Assembly: GCA_963969495.1 (NCBI GenBank)
Contig: OZ018321.1
Coordinates: 126,908,298-126,972,297, forward strand
Direction: 5' to 3'
DNA length: 64,000 nt
Origin: Ceratothoa steindachneri
Taxonomy: Eukaryota > Arthropoda > Malacostraca > Isopoda > Cymothoidae
The translations under genes and the position numbers were made by a program. Below, in pieces: positions 54,257 to 64,000 of the stretch; the stretch's first letter is position 1; each line of letters starts with the position of its first letter. The notes beneath the pieces were generated by a model that saw only the letters and a list, made by a program, of their open reading frames with translations, was not told the DNA's origin and did not search any database.

Positions 54257-54639
54257 CTACATCGATTTTCCTCAGTGTTTCTTATTTATACCTCGTCACC
54301 TCACTGGGGGATTGGTAAGAGGGGGGGGGGAGCTTGAGGACGGGCCCAGGAGGGTTCTTATCCCAAACGGTTTTTCTCACCAAGTCTTACATCGGCTCCT
54401 CGTTAGCCTTCGAGCTTGGGAGAAACACGTCTCCAATTTCTTACTTGACGTGAAATTGAATCTCACTCTCCTGGGGGATATCTTGCATTTTACAACCTTT
54501 CGGTCTTTCATAGCGACGAGTGGCACGGCGCTGCGGTTACGCGCTTGACCCGACGGTGCCGGGGCTGGATGTCTTTGCAGCAATCGCCTCGTCACTCTAC
54601 TGCGAGAGAACGGGGGAGTGACGATTCTTCTACATTTTA
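54257..54639. other. GC-richer spacer, no gene recognised
   Basis: The plus frame 54312-54548 and minus frame 54377-54715 overlap and neither resembles a known family. Confidence 0.35.
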
Positions 54640-54945
54640 TAATATCAAAAAACAAAATGGTGAAGTTCAGAAATAAATATAAGTATCGAAATTTTGTGAA
54701 ATTTTTAAAACCCAAAAAATTACAAATGGTGAAGTTCAGAAAAAAAATTATATATCTTCTATAATTCTATATTTTAGCAACGTGATATTTTGAAAGGGGG
54801 AAATTTAGTTTAGAGTTCCTTTTTAAAATTGCCGAAGTTCAGAAAACTTAAAAATTTAACCATGGCTGTTTTTTTTTAGATTTTAAAATTTAATCTTAGT
54901 AGCGAAGCGCAAGCTCCAGTGGTGATGCCATTGCCCGGTCTTTTA
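54640..54945 (-). repeat. Dispersed repeat R2, copy 3
   Basis: Read on the minus strand: TTTTCTGAACTTC, TTCTGAACTTCACCATTTG twice, and TTTCGATACTTATATTTATT, as in copy 1 at 20451-20560. The match to copy 1 is close. Confidence 0.78.
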
Positions 54946-55310
54946 AAAAATTTGAGTAAAAAAAAGTTCAATCCTGATTAAAATATCGGATGTCGTCCTA
55001 TAATTGTTAGAATATTTTTTCAACATAATATCTATACATTATAAACAGAGTAAACAATTTAAAGAACTATTTCTATATCTTTCTTAATGTTCAATGGTTC
55101 ACTCAACTTTATATATAGTCCATAGTAAATACACTTAATGCACACAAGTCATGTTTGGCAATGTTTTAAATTAGGAATCTACGTTATCCATCCAGATATT
55201 TCGAGACAGGTCAGAGAACGGAAAATCGGATATTGATGGTAAAAAATAAGCTGGATAACTCGATAGCTAGGGGATATCCGGTACATCGCTAACTCTGTAT
55301 CACATATGGT
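54946..55310. other. AT-rich spacer
   Basis: No feature recognised. Confidence 0.4.
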
Positions 55311-55400
55311 GATCAGTTTATGTAGGCTACTGGCACCAAATTGCAGGATTCAATCGGCCCAGCAAGAAACTCCACAAAATGGACGCGTAGTGGTCTCATT
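55311..55400 (+). repeat. Dispersed repeat R3, copy 3
   Basis: CTACTGGCACCAAATTGCAG, GGCCCAGC, AAACTCCACAAAATGGACGC and TAAATCCTAA blocks; matches 40228-40316 and, more weakly, 36530-36612. Confidence 0.65.
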
Positions 55401-55489
55401 AAATCCTAATCTTTGCTGATTAAACAAATTTTGGTAATGGTGAGTAGGGTTTTATGAGGTACTGATATTTTTTTACACATTTAATTGCA

Positions 55490-58244
55490 ATTTTAAAGAA
55501 ATAATTCCTGCGGTTCTTTAACTTTCAAATATGTTTGAAAAGTATCCTATGTGGCTCTGAATGTTCAAAACCAAAATTACTGTTTTAAATTTGTATTTAT
55601 AAAGTTTGAAAGATGAAAAATTTAAATTTATTGAAGTCCTACTTCCTGGTGTAAAACATTTAATCTTTGCTCTTTGAAGGCTTTGGTCAAGATTTCATTC
55701 TTCTAGTTAAAAGTTTAAAATCTGGCTAGAATGATGTTAAGGCTGTTCTGAGAAGCTCAGTAAGGTGGCTGTTAGTGAGGATAGCACGATGTTTTGACTT
55801 GACAAATTATATACAGAGAAGAGAGATTCACAGCTGTAAGTTTTACCAAAAACCGAAAAAAGCCGGAAGCCAAATTTCTGAAGATTAGGATACTTTGCTT
55901 CTGCGATTTGTTTCCAAAGGTTAGAGAGGAGGTTTTGCGTGCTAGTTTCAAAGGCAAATCTTTTTGCAGATTAATAAACTCTTTTTCTATTGAAGAGGCA
56001 TCCAAGACAAAAGGTGGAGCAACAGGACAGCCATGGCTGATTACATCGATTGCAAACGGATTCAAAAGTAATTCAAAACATGGTTTCAGACATTTTAGTT
56101 CCTCAAACCTGTTATCAAAATCATGATAGAGTATTTATGTTTCCTTTGTATTGCGTTAATTTACTCCCTTGAATTTTAATGTTCGGAAAAGCTGCTAATT
56201 TTGATTTAAGGTAGGGAGAGTAGTCAAATTCTTTTTCTCGCCAGATCTCTAAAAAAGATTTATTTTATTTTGAAAATTTTAAACTGATTGGGCTAGTTCT
56301 GTAATAACTTTGTTTCTCCCTTGAAATGCAAGATTTAAATATTGGAGGTGTTGCATTACATCTGTAACGAACATCAGATCCTGTATCCATTCGTGCTCTT
56401 CTAGTTGTGTGTAGTTCTTTCTTTTTTCTTTCATGAAGGCAATAATTGGCTCAAAAAGGGCAACAAACTTATTAAAGGATTGGTAGTTGACAGCCATCTA
56501 TCTTACAATACAGTAGAATGAAAGGTTATTTGACTTTTTTTCAAGCTCCAGCTCCACAATAAAATGTCTGAATTCATTGTGTTTTGGCACTTGTCCGAAT
56601 GTTATTCACAATTTTTAAAACGCAATTTATAACATTGTCGAACTTAAAGTGTTCACTTACTAAATGCTCAAGATGGATGATACAATGAACCACGAGACAT
56701 TCAGTATAGTTGAGATCTTGTATTAATTGCCCAACTAGGCTAGTTTTGTGACCGACCATGGCTGGTGCTCCATCTTTTACAATGCTGACAAGTTTATGCA
56801 GAGGTAGTTGAGCATTTGACAAAGCTTCGTCAAGTGCTTTTCTATGACAATACCTTTTTGTGGTTCCTTTAACTTTATCAGATCTAAGAATTCTTCTTTT
56901 ATATTTTTAACATTTGTAACACCGAACAAATATAGAAACTTGAGGGATATTTTGAATGTCAGTAGATTCATCCACTGCTAAGCTGAAAGCCCTGCAGCTT
57001 TTCAGACCATTCTGTAGTGAACAAGGGACAGCAGAACTTATTTCAGAAATACGTTTTTTTGTAGTGTGGCGAGAGATGGGGATTTGTTCTATTGTCTGTT
57101 TAGGCTATGAGTTCTCTGGTGCAAGAATTTCATTCACATCATTAATATTCTCTTGTACAAATTACCCATGCCTGTAAGGAAGTCTACTTCGAGCAATATT
57201 CCAAGCTATAAGAAAACTGGCTTCAGTAATTAAATCATTTTGCTTACCGAGGGAAAAATAGGCTATCGTTTTGAGTAACAAAATTAGATGTCTTATTTTT
57301 TCGCATTCTGATTTAGGAAGAGATTTAGATGCATATTTTTTTAGGATTAGATTTAGAGTGACGCTTTAATTTACTGCCTTTATAGTGGTTTATGGTAGAT
57401 TGACAGAGGGGACACAGAGCCCTATTATCTTTAAGAGTGAAAACAAACTTGTCCTCCCATTGTTGGTTGAAAACTCTGTTTTCTTGTTCGTATTTCCGTT
57501 TTACACTTTTCAGTTTATCCATCATTTTTAAGATGGGTTTTATAAATTTAACTAAAAAGAATCTTCACTATAAATCAGTAAAGTAATAACTTCAGCACAA
57601 ATTGCACAAGGAATATTCCACTACTGTAGTAAGCGAGCACTGAACTGAACAATGAAGGTAGCAAGCGAAGCGCTGCAGTTTCAACAGCCCGTCCCAAACT
57701 ACTACTCGGTGTCTGCAGTATCTGGAAACTACATAGCTTCTGACAATTCTTTTTCTTGTGGTAATATTTAAAAAAATAATGTGAATAAGGTGCTAAAATT
57801 GCGTCATAATAGCAAATAAAATGTATCTTATACAACATATTCCCATCATATGTATATTTCTTATGTAAAGGTGATGCTTATTGTATAAAAAAATGTTTTA
57901 TCTAGCGCGAGATGAAAGTTAGCAGTCGTGCGCATGCGTGGTCATTAAAGAATAAACGGGCAGGTCTATTTTAGAAATTCTATTGACGTGCCACTGCACT
58001 CGATTGCCTGAATGATTCGATGAATCAAATTTATTTTAATCTTGAAAAGATTATTTATTCGTTTAGGAAAGCAACAAACTACCGTATATTGCGTGTAATA
58101 TTCAAATAATTTTATGAAGTTATTAATATTAAATGTTAATTAAAATTCTAATGAAGCCCCCCAAAATTAATATCGTCTCAAGAGCTACACAAAGTACCTT
58201 CAAGAGCCGCCTGCGGATCGATAGCCACAATTTAGCCACCGTCG
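55490..58244 (-). mobile_element. hAT-family DNA transposon remnant
   Basis: A decayed transposase (57525-55772, minus) lies between hAT-like ends. The right end, CAAGAGCCGCCTGCGGAT to TTTAGCCACCGTCG (58201-58244), resembles the CAGGGGTGGCCAA...GCGGCTCTTG terminal repeat of Charlie/ZBED-type hATs, followed by GTCTAGAC, an 8-bp candidate target duplication. Left-end subterminal repeats CTGCGGTTCTTT and TGTGGCTCTGAATG lie at 55510-55570. The exact left terminus and second target copy were not found. Confidence 0.75.
55772..57525 (-). pseudogene. hAT transposase (GTF2IRD2/FAM200-like type)
   Basis: Cut-and-paste transposase in pieces. The N-terminus (57325-57525) has MMDKLKSVKRKYEQENRVF, then ALCPLCQSTINHYKGSKLKR, a BED-like CX2C...H zinc finger, though only one His is clear. 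56574-56822 has LVSIVKDGAPAMVGHKTSLV with the catalytic Asp region and ECLVVHCIIHLEHLV. 56279-56497 continues the core (YQSFNKFVALFEPI, DVMQHLQYLNLAFQGRNKVI). 55772-56065 has ATNPFAID-like and SSIEKEFINLQKDLPLKLA near the C-terminus. The hAT dimerisation tail is absent. Several stops; inactive. Confidence 0.82.
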
Positions 58245-58252
58245 GTCTAGAC

Positions 58253-60183
58253 TCTACACATTAAGGGCGATGTTCGCAGCATTGAGTATGAGTTTTCTAT
58301 TCTCTTTATCACTAAATGCAGTCAACATATTAACAGAAATCGTGTTGCTCAGATGGAAACTAATTGTCGTTTCTTTCTTGAATGCTATTAATTGGTCACA
58401 AAGCACCCGTAGATTTTTTTCTGACCCAAAATATAAAAAATCCGAGTCCTTTTTTTTTTACAGTTTCTACTTTTTGAAGATCGTTAGTATAAAAGAAAAT
58501 GTAGAATTAAATTGAGGAAAAAGGAAGCAATGGAGTGCAATTAGCCCAGAACATCCTTGTAAATGGTAGATGTTTGTGAGCTGTGGTGAAAAATAGATTT
58601 TTCGCCCTAAGCCAATCTATGGGCTGACATTTTTCAACTTCCAACCACGACAAAAAAAAACAAATTGAAAAAAAACGAACAAGCCAAGTGGATAACTAAT
58701 AATGACATCTACTAATCAATACGACGAATCACCAAAGATAAATAAAAACGACATATATGAAGAAGCAAAAAAAGAAAATAGGTAAAATATACACAACAAA
58801 GAAACAACGAATATACAAGTATAAGAAACAAACATATACAAAATAAACACAAATATACAGATTAGGAAATAAAATACGAATAAGTATACAGTCCCAGATA
58901 CATTATTTTTACGGACAAGTATGCTAAAGTATAAAGAACAATAGAAACCAAACAAAGAATACGTTAAAACTCGAACACAAGCAACTACAACAACAAGCAA
59001 AATAAAATGAACAACACAGACATAAAACAAGAAATCAAAACAAAAAATAGGAAAACAAAACAAAATAACAGCCAACAAAAGTCAAGGGTCTGAACATCTG
59101 TAAGAAAACAAAGCGAAAATAAAACAAACACAGGCACAAATAGACAAAAAAAGAGATGAGCCAGGCATCCAGGTGCCTCTCACCTGTGCAAATCTTCTAC
59201 ATTTTCTCTCTTCGCTATCCCCCTTCTCCTTTTACATATGTCAAGAATAGAGGTTCCTTGCCATCATGTGCCCCGTCGAAACTACGAGGTCAGGTAACGA
59301 TGAGCGAGAACGGTGGAAACAGTTCGAATATCAAACTGCTTTCTGCGATAAGGGAGGGCATGGAATGTCAAATGCACACTTCTGTCGCTTCCCGTGGCGT
59401 TATCAAGAATCCCTTGCGGGGGTACTTCCCATCCCTCAACGCCATGTTTGACCAAGAAGAGTCCTTTCCCCCTTGGCTGAGGAAGTAATGGTTCTGGCTG
59501 GTCCCTATATATTGTTGGTCCCAATTGGGCATCTCAACGAGACCCCTCGTTCTTGATCGCGCTCCGTTTTTTCCTACGAGCCCGAAGGCTAGAAATATAC
59601 TGAAGGATCTGAGCCCCAGTCAATAGACCCATCCTTGGTTTCGGTACATTTCGTTCAGCACGAATACTCCCTCCAGTTAATGTTACTACTAGAGGTTAAA
59701 CTACCTGTGGTTAAAGTCCCTCGAATAACCAAACGATTCCCGTTTCATCCCCTAAAGCCTCGAACCCAAGCCAGGCTGAGAAGAATCATATGTCGGTTCC
59801 TTGCCAGTCATCTCGGTGTACATACGTACCAAGGCTCGTTATAGCCCCCTGACGTTCCCGTCGAGCTCCCCCCATTTCGGTCCAAGTCGCTCTGTTAGAT
59901 CGATTACTGTAAACACTGAGTATCCATTGCCATGATTTCCTTCAAAATAATTATTGTGAATTCTATGTAAATTTATTAAAGTTTATTTTTGCTACTACCT
60001 TTTCATAAGCCTTATAGCCTGTAACCTTCATTAGTTTAATAACGGCCAACCGCACTCTATGTTTGTATTTAAATCCCTCGCACTCATTTTGGCAAAGGCA
60101 CTCATTTGACCTTGAGCGCCCACTCATTTCGGGTATTCGAGTAGAAGTAAACATACATGTTGTGGGTTATTCGATTCAACGAC

Positions 60184-60184
<1 letters not shown>
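58253..60184. other. Spacer with an A+C-rich segment
   Basis: 58630-59150 is A-rich and almost free of T on the plus strand, which creates an artefactual hydrophobic frame on the minus strand (58716-59078). 59156-59860 has overlapping frames without a known family. The part before 60185 probably includes the LTR of G3: ATTAAAGTTTATTTTT near 59977 could be a polyadenylation signal. Confidence 0.4.

Positions 60185-60185
<1 letters not shown>

Positions 60186-60241
<56 letters not shown>
60186..60241. repeat. (AT)n microsatellite at the leader of G3
   Basis: About 28 AT units, followed at once by TAACTGGTGTCAGG, the likely primer-binding region of G3. Confidence 0.97.
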
Positions 60242-60243
<2 letters not shown>

Positions 60244-60260
60244 CTGGTGTCAGGTCTATA
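60242..60260 (+). promoter_or_regulatory. Primer-binding-site-like sequence of G3
   Basis: AACTGGTGTCAGGTC directly follows the microsatellite. TGGTGTCAG at the start of the internal region is common in Ty3/gypsy elements. The upstream LTR end is obscured by the AT run. Confidence 0.5.
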
Positions 60261-60639
60261 GAGTCTTTAAAAGTTCTTTTTAAGGTCATTTAAAGGTTTT
60301 GAGGCTGAATGTTTGGGTATTGAGAAAGTAAGCAGAAATAATCTTGTGGATTATTTTTCCCATTTGTTGTCTGTACCCGTCTTTATACATACATACTGTA
60401 TGTAAGTTTTGAGCCTGCGCTTCTCATTTATTCACCCAACGGAATTTAACCCTTTCATACAAAGAAAGGCTCAGTCAAGTTTTGTTCTCTGTGTTGTAAG
60501 CAAAGTTAAAGGCTCTCGCGTCAATTCGTATATTTCCGAGTGCTCAGACGGAAATTATTAATCGCGTCGTGTGCATACCAAGTGAATTCGGGTCCACAAT
60601 TTTGGTACGTTTTTTTTAAGTTTAGTTAGAATTCGCGAC

Positions 60640-61705
60640 ATCATGTCTTGATTCGACCATTTAAATTATGATGCGAGTCCCTTGGTTTATCCGGAAAGGA
60701 CCTTCTGTCCTATATACAAGAAGAAGAGAGAGTCGAGAGAGCGTAAAAAAGAGAGATAGAAGAACGAGAGAAAGAGAGAGAAGAAAGGGAAAGCATCCGA
60801 TGACATGAAATGCAAATGAGTAGAGCGAGGACCGAAACGCTCTCTGTCAACTCGCGAAAGGACGTGCCACAAACTGCGCCCTTGAAGCTCTCCGTTTAAA
60901 GGAAGGAGAAGATTTCGGGTCATATTTAATGCATTTTAAAAAGCTCTTCGAGCTAAACAAATAGCACATTAAATCGGATGGTGTCGCTAAACTCCTGCCA
61001 TTGTTATGCTATAAGCTCCGAGATATTTTCATATCCCTCCCGTCAGAGGAAATGATCGACTGTTCGACGTTGAAGTCGGAATTGTTAGTCACGTATAACA
61101 TGATGCCCGATTTCTACCGCGTTAAATTTCGTCACGCCCGTATACAAACCAACCAAACTTTTCGACAGTTTGGATATATGCTTCTGAGACATTTCAACTT
61201 CTGGCTCGATTCTACGAAAGTTTCCCACGGGTATGAAGCGTTAGTCAACTTCAGTCTGAAGGACCAGATTATGGCTTCGCTTTCTTCTGAGATTCGATCT
61301 TTTGCGAAGGATTGGAGTTGTTCCACCTTCAATGAATGCATCGAAGGAGCCGATGTATTCGCCCCGAGCCACAATTGTTACCCTAAGGAAGGAATAAAGG
61401 CTCAACCCTCGTCGCCCAAAAGGAAAAGTGGCAAACTAAAATTTACACCCCATGATCCTAGCAAGTTTATCAAAATAAATGGCCCCTCCAAGCCCAGAAA
61501 CATTTCTTCGTCTGAATCCCGTGAGGTCAAGCCATTTTCGTCGAATCCTCCTTCGTTAGACTTTCCCAGGAGGCCCAGTGTGTGTTTCTCCTGCGGCGTC
61601 GAGGGACATTTGAGGAGCAACTGCTTTCAGAACTCGCAAATTGAACCGCCTTCCTCTCCATCTGCCCTTCTTCTGCCGTTGGCGATCAGGTTAACTTCTT
61701 GTTGA
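60640..61705 (+). pseudogene. G3 gag with SCAN-like capsid and one zinc knuckle
   Basis: A candidate start ATG lies at 60642, followed after two codons by TGA, then HLNYDASPLVYPERTF and a basic Arg/Glu-rich stretch (60715-60790). The main frame 61001-61705 (234 aa) begins LCYKLRDIFISLPSEEMID and includes NMMPDFYRVKFRHARIQTNQ, LLRHFNFWLD and FSLKDQIMASLSSEI. This layout resembles the SCAN/capsid C-terminal fold of gypsy-type gags. The knuckle CFSCGVEGHLRSNC is at 61583-61624. Structural RNA-binding protein. Confidence 0.75.
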
Positions 61706-61729
61706 GAAGAACTCGCCTGGAAGATTGAA

Positions 61730-61984
61730 GTTTGAGACCGGATCAGTAAACGGCTGCCGGCATCTACCCTTGTTCGTGATACAGGGTGTACATTTATTGT
61801 GGTGTCGGACGAGCTACTTCCCCCGATCGCTCAGAACCATGATATGTTTGCCGTAGTACATGACTACGTGGGGCGTGCAAACTGATTCCCCCTCGTGAAT
61901 TGATTTTTTGAATGCGCGTATTATACCGGCTGTGCTGAAGTAGTTGCGCCCCCAATAAAGTTCTGCGCTGTTCTGGTCTGACAG
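61730..61984 (+). pseudogene. G3 protease
   Basis: LVRDTGCTFIVVSDELLP at about 61769-61822 is the active site of a retropepsin with the DTG triad intact. Readable sequence continues as NHDMFAVVHDYVGRAN and then meets stops. TRSQTKKKEEASAL near 62025 marks the spacer to the integrase. Confidence 0.68.
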
Positions 61985-62832
61985 TGCCCACGGGTTACTT
62001 CCACCTCTGTGGTTCAACCCATTCTCACGCGTTCCCAAACGAAAAAAAAGAAGAGGCATCCGCTCTCCTTGATACCCCCTGCGACTTGGAGTTCAGCGGC
62101 GCCCTGAATGATGAATTTGCTAAAAAACAAAAGAACTGCGATTCACCCCGCCCCCTCTGGACAAAAGCTCATAAGGTTCAGGAGTCCACCCGCGGTAATG
62201 AAGTCGTTTCCTACTTCGTAAAGAACGACCTCCTGTACCGCGCCTGCTTGGAAAGCAACAGTTCCGATGCCCATGTATCATGCATCCCCCGTTCGCAGGT
62301 CTCCATCATATTAAAAACTACCCATGATAGCCTTTTCCCTGGCCATTTGAGCCATACTAAAACGGCTCAGAGAATTTTTAAATATTTTTATTGGCCCAGT
62401 GCAGCAGATGACATCCTTAATTATAGCAGTTCGTGTGATATATGTCAAAGGACAACCGCAAAAGGACCCATCAGACCCACTCCGCTGCAGAAGTGACCCA
62501 TCATATCTGAACCCTTTGCCCGTGTGGCAATAGACCTGATAGGCCCAATTCACTCCCCGTCCAGTGAAGGGCACAGCTTCCTGCTTACTCCCGTTGATTT
62601 CGCCACCCGTTTCTCTGAAGCAATACCCTTGAAGAAGATCGATATTATTCCCTGCGCCGAGGCGCTCATTTCTATCTTCTCCCGAGTCGTAGTACCTAAG
62701 GAGGTATTATCCGATCAAGGCCGCCAATTTACCTCTGAATTAATTGAGTATGTTGGCAAGCTCCTAATAGTAAAACCCCTTTTTTACCACCCCCTATCAA
62801 CCCCCCAGAAACGGAATGTGCGAATGATTTAA
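61984..62832 (+). pseudogene. G3 integrase: zinc-binding and catalytic core
   Basis: Frame 61984-62496 ends in the HHCC domain: THDSLFPGHLSHTKTAQRI then SSCDICQRTTAKGPIRPTPL, with both His and both Cys. A TGA follows. Frame 62524-62832 is the core: MAIDLIGPIHSPSSEGHSFL (first catalytic Asp) and EVLSDQGRQFTSELIEYV (second Asp). The Glu box (family form PxxNGxVER) has decayed to STPQKRNVRMI. Integrase inserts the cDNA into the host genome. Its position before RT is the unusual point. Confidence 0.85.
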
Positions 62833-63615
62833 CGCTTCATTAAAATCCAGCCTGAAGAATTTGTGCGCAGACCACCCCCGAGAGTGGCATAGATATTTGC
62901 CGGTAGCTTTGTTCGCCTACCGGAAAATCCCGCATCACACATTAGGATTTGCCCCTTTTGAATTGCTGTATGGTCGGAACGTCTGAGGCCCGCTGAGCAT
63001 TTTAAAAGAACTGTTTTCGAACCAAGAATTGGAACGGGAAATCCAACCTCCGTGCGCATACCTATTAGAACTTTGGCAGAGGTTAGAAAAGTGTGCTAAA
63101 ATCGCTTTTCAGAATGCGGACACGAACTTAGATAAATACAAAACGTATTGGATCAAAAGTCTAAGGATCGTAGATTCAAACCCAGCAAGGAAATTTTATT
63201 ATTACTCCCCACCGAGAATAATAAACTCCTAAGTCCATGGAAGGGCCCCATCCCCGTCGTCGAAAATCGCGGCCCCGTTGACTATCTCATTCGAACTTCG
63301 TCTGGGGACAAGCTGTACTACGTAAACATGCTCAAGAGGTACCACCGCCGAGCTTGCATCAATAATATCTTAACCATTCATAAGGATTCGGCCATGGAAG
63401 CAGACTACCCTCTAGATCCGCTAAATGTGGTGCAAGTGTCTTGTATAGAACAGGACAAGGAGTACCCCTTGTCCACCGTGCCCAGCGACACCGATTCCCA
63501 GTCATCCGACTTGGACGTTAATGCCCAGCTGCCTCCAGATTTGAAGTCAGCTGCAGCAGCTACTGAGTCACTTTGGAAACGTGATCTCCGATATTCCCGG
63601 CTGTGCCGCTAAGTT
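62833..63615 (+). pseudogene. G3 integrase C-terminal domain and linker to RT
   Basis: 62833-63150 is readable only with stops (for example an ALFAYRKIPHHTLGFAPFEL-like box near 62910-62970, normal after the core). Frame 63148-63612: DQKSKDRRFKPSKEILLLLP, NNKLLSPWKGPIPVVENRGP and DKLYYVNMLKRYHRR, the GPY/F-type module that ends gypsy integrases. An acidic Ser/Asp-rich spacer follows and then a one-frame slip into the RT linker, with no stop cluster or repeat between. Confidence 0.8.
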
Positions 63616-64000
63616 TGAGCATATTATTTTAACCACCCTGGAGCCTATTCGTTCCAAGCCGTACCCCTTGTCCATCCATTTAAGAGAGGTCTTCAACGCA
63701 GAAGTTACTAAATTTTTAAAGTTAAAGATAATAGAACCCTTCCAATCTAGTTACTGTTCCCCCACTGTGTTGATAAAGTCAGATGGGTCATATAGGCTGT
63801 GCGTCGATTTTCGAAAACTTAATTCGGTGACCTTGTTCGATGCTGAGTCTATCCCCTTGATCGACCAAAACCTCCATCTCTTTGAAGAGGCCAATTACAT
63901 TACCGAATTGGACCTATGTAAAGCTTATTATCAAATTCCCCTTAAAGAAGGTGTAAATATATACACGGCTTTCTCCACAGACAAAGGGTTAATGCAGTTC
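63570..64000 (+). pseudogene. G3 reverse transcriptase, N-terminal part (cut by window end)
   Basis: Starts NVISDIPGCAAKFEHIILTT, the linker usual before gypsy RT, then EPIRSKPYPLS, IIEPFQSSYCSPTVLIKSDG, SYRLCVDFRKLNSVTLFDAE, and ITELDLCKAYYQIPLKEGVN with the first catalytic Asp, then YTAFSTDKGLMQF at the window end. The frame is open here. The double-Asp box lies beyond the window. Confidence 0.9.

Larger units (their letters stand above)
60242..64000 (+). mobile_element. G3: Ty3/gypsy-class element with gag-PR-IN-RT order (Gmr1-like)
   Basis: In order on one strand: leader with AACTGGTGTCAGG, gag (60640-61705), protease (near 61770), integrase zinc domain (62300-62460), integrase core (62520-62830), integrase C-terminus (63150-63345), linker, then RT (63600 to the window end). 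In ordinary Ty3/gypsy the integrase follows RT and RNase H. The sequence types are gypsy, not copia. Gmr1-type elements are an established group with this arrangement. Stops and a few shifts show it is a dead copy. RNase H should lie beyond the window. Confidence 0.8.

Noticed and set aside
58716..59078. 120-residue minus-strand frame that looks like a multi-pass membrane protein
   Set aside because: It lies in an A+C-rich, almost T-free strand segment; Phe, Leu, Val and Tyr arise from base composition, and there is no domain signal.

Overview
This is eukaryotic, almost certainly invertebrate, repeat-dense DNA. Arthropod is the best guess and a crustacean is plausible, but that is inference from the repeat families. 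There are no operons, no bacterial genes and no intact host gene that I can recognise. Nearly every coding signal is a broken transposable element: long, decayed open frames with in-frame stops and frameshifts, set in AT-rich spacer with (CT)n and (AT)n microsatellites, minisatellites and inverted repeats.

Layout. 1-2345 (+) is a rearranged LINE with a CPKRK-type gag. It is interrupted by LINE A (2349-6690, -), an APE endonuclease / reverse transcriptase / RNase H element. 6741-10905 (+) is a Ty3/gypsy element (G1) with a coiled-coil gag and five zinc knuckles. 10905-15010 holds tandem repeats, two tRNA-related SINE-like copies and a 530-bp solo LTR that carries a tRNA-like segment. 15691-20050 is a block of short coding-like pieces of unknown origin. 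21120-24070 carries two convergent, diverged remnants of one uncharacterised invertebrate protein family. 24118-26690 (-) is a second LINE of the first clade. 27190-31190 (-) is a GC-rich RNase H LINE (D). 31816-36530 (-) is a CR1-like LINE (E) with an SGNH-esterase ORF1, and it is split by a 980-bp LTR pair without coding capacity (34969-35948).

36886-39470 (+) is a 5' part of a gypsy element (G2a). A relative, G2b (+), runs from about 40030 to 52280. Its RT half ends at 43737 and its RNase H, integrase and 3' LTR resume at 49450. The gap is filled by LINE B (43738-49440, -), a second and more complete copy of the LINE A family. 53440-54256 is an array of hairpin-rich repeats. 55490-58244 (-) is a dead hAT transposon. 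60242-64000 (+) is a gypsy-class element (G3) cut by the window edge.

Two points stand out. G3 reads gag-protease-integrase-reverse transcriptase, the copia-like order known from Gmr1-type Ty3/gypsy elements. The 34969-35948 pair and the 13616-14145 solo copy look like one family of miniature LTR elements whose LTRs contain tRNA-like (pol III type) segments. The nesting gives a relative chronology: the LINE at 1-2345, G2b and LINE E are older than LINE A, LINE B and the miniature LTR element that interrupt them.
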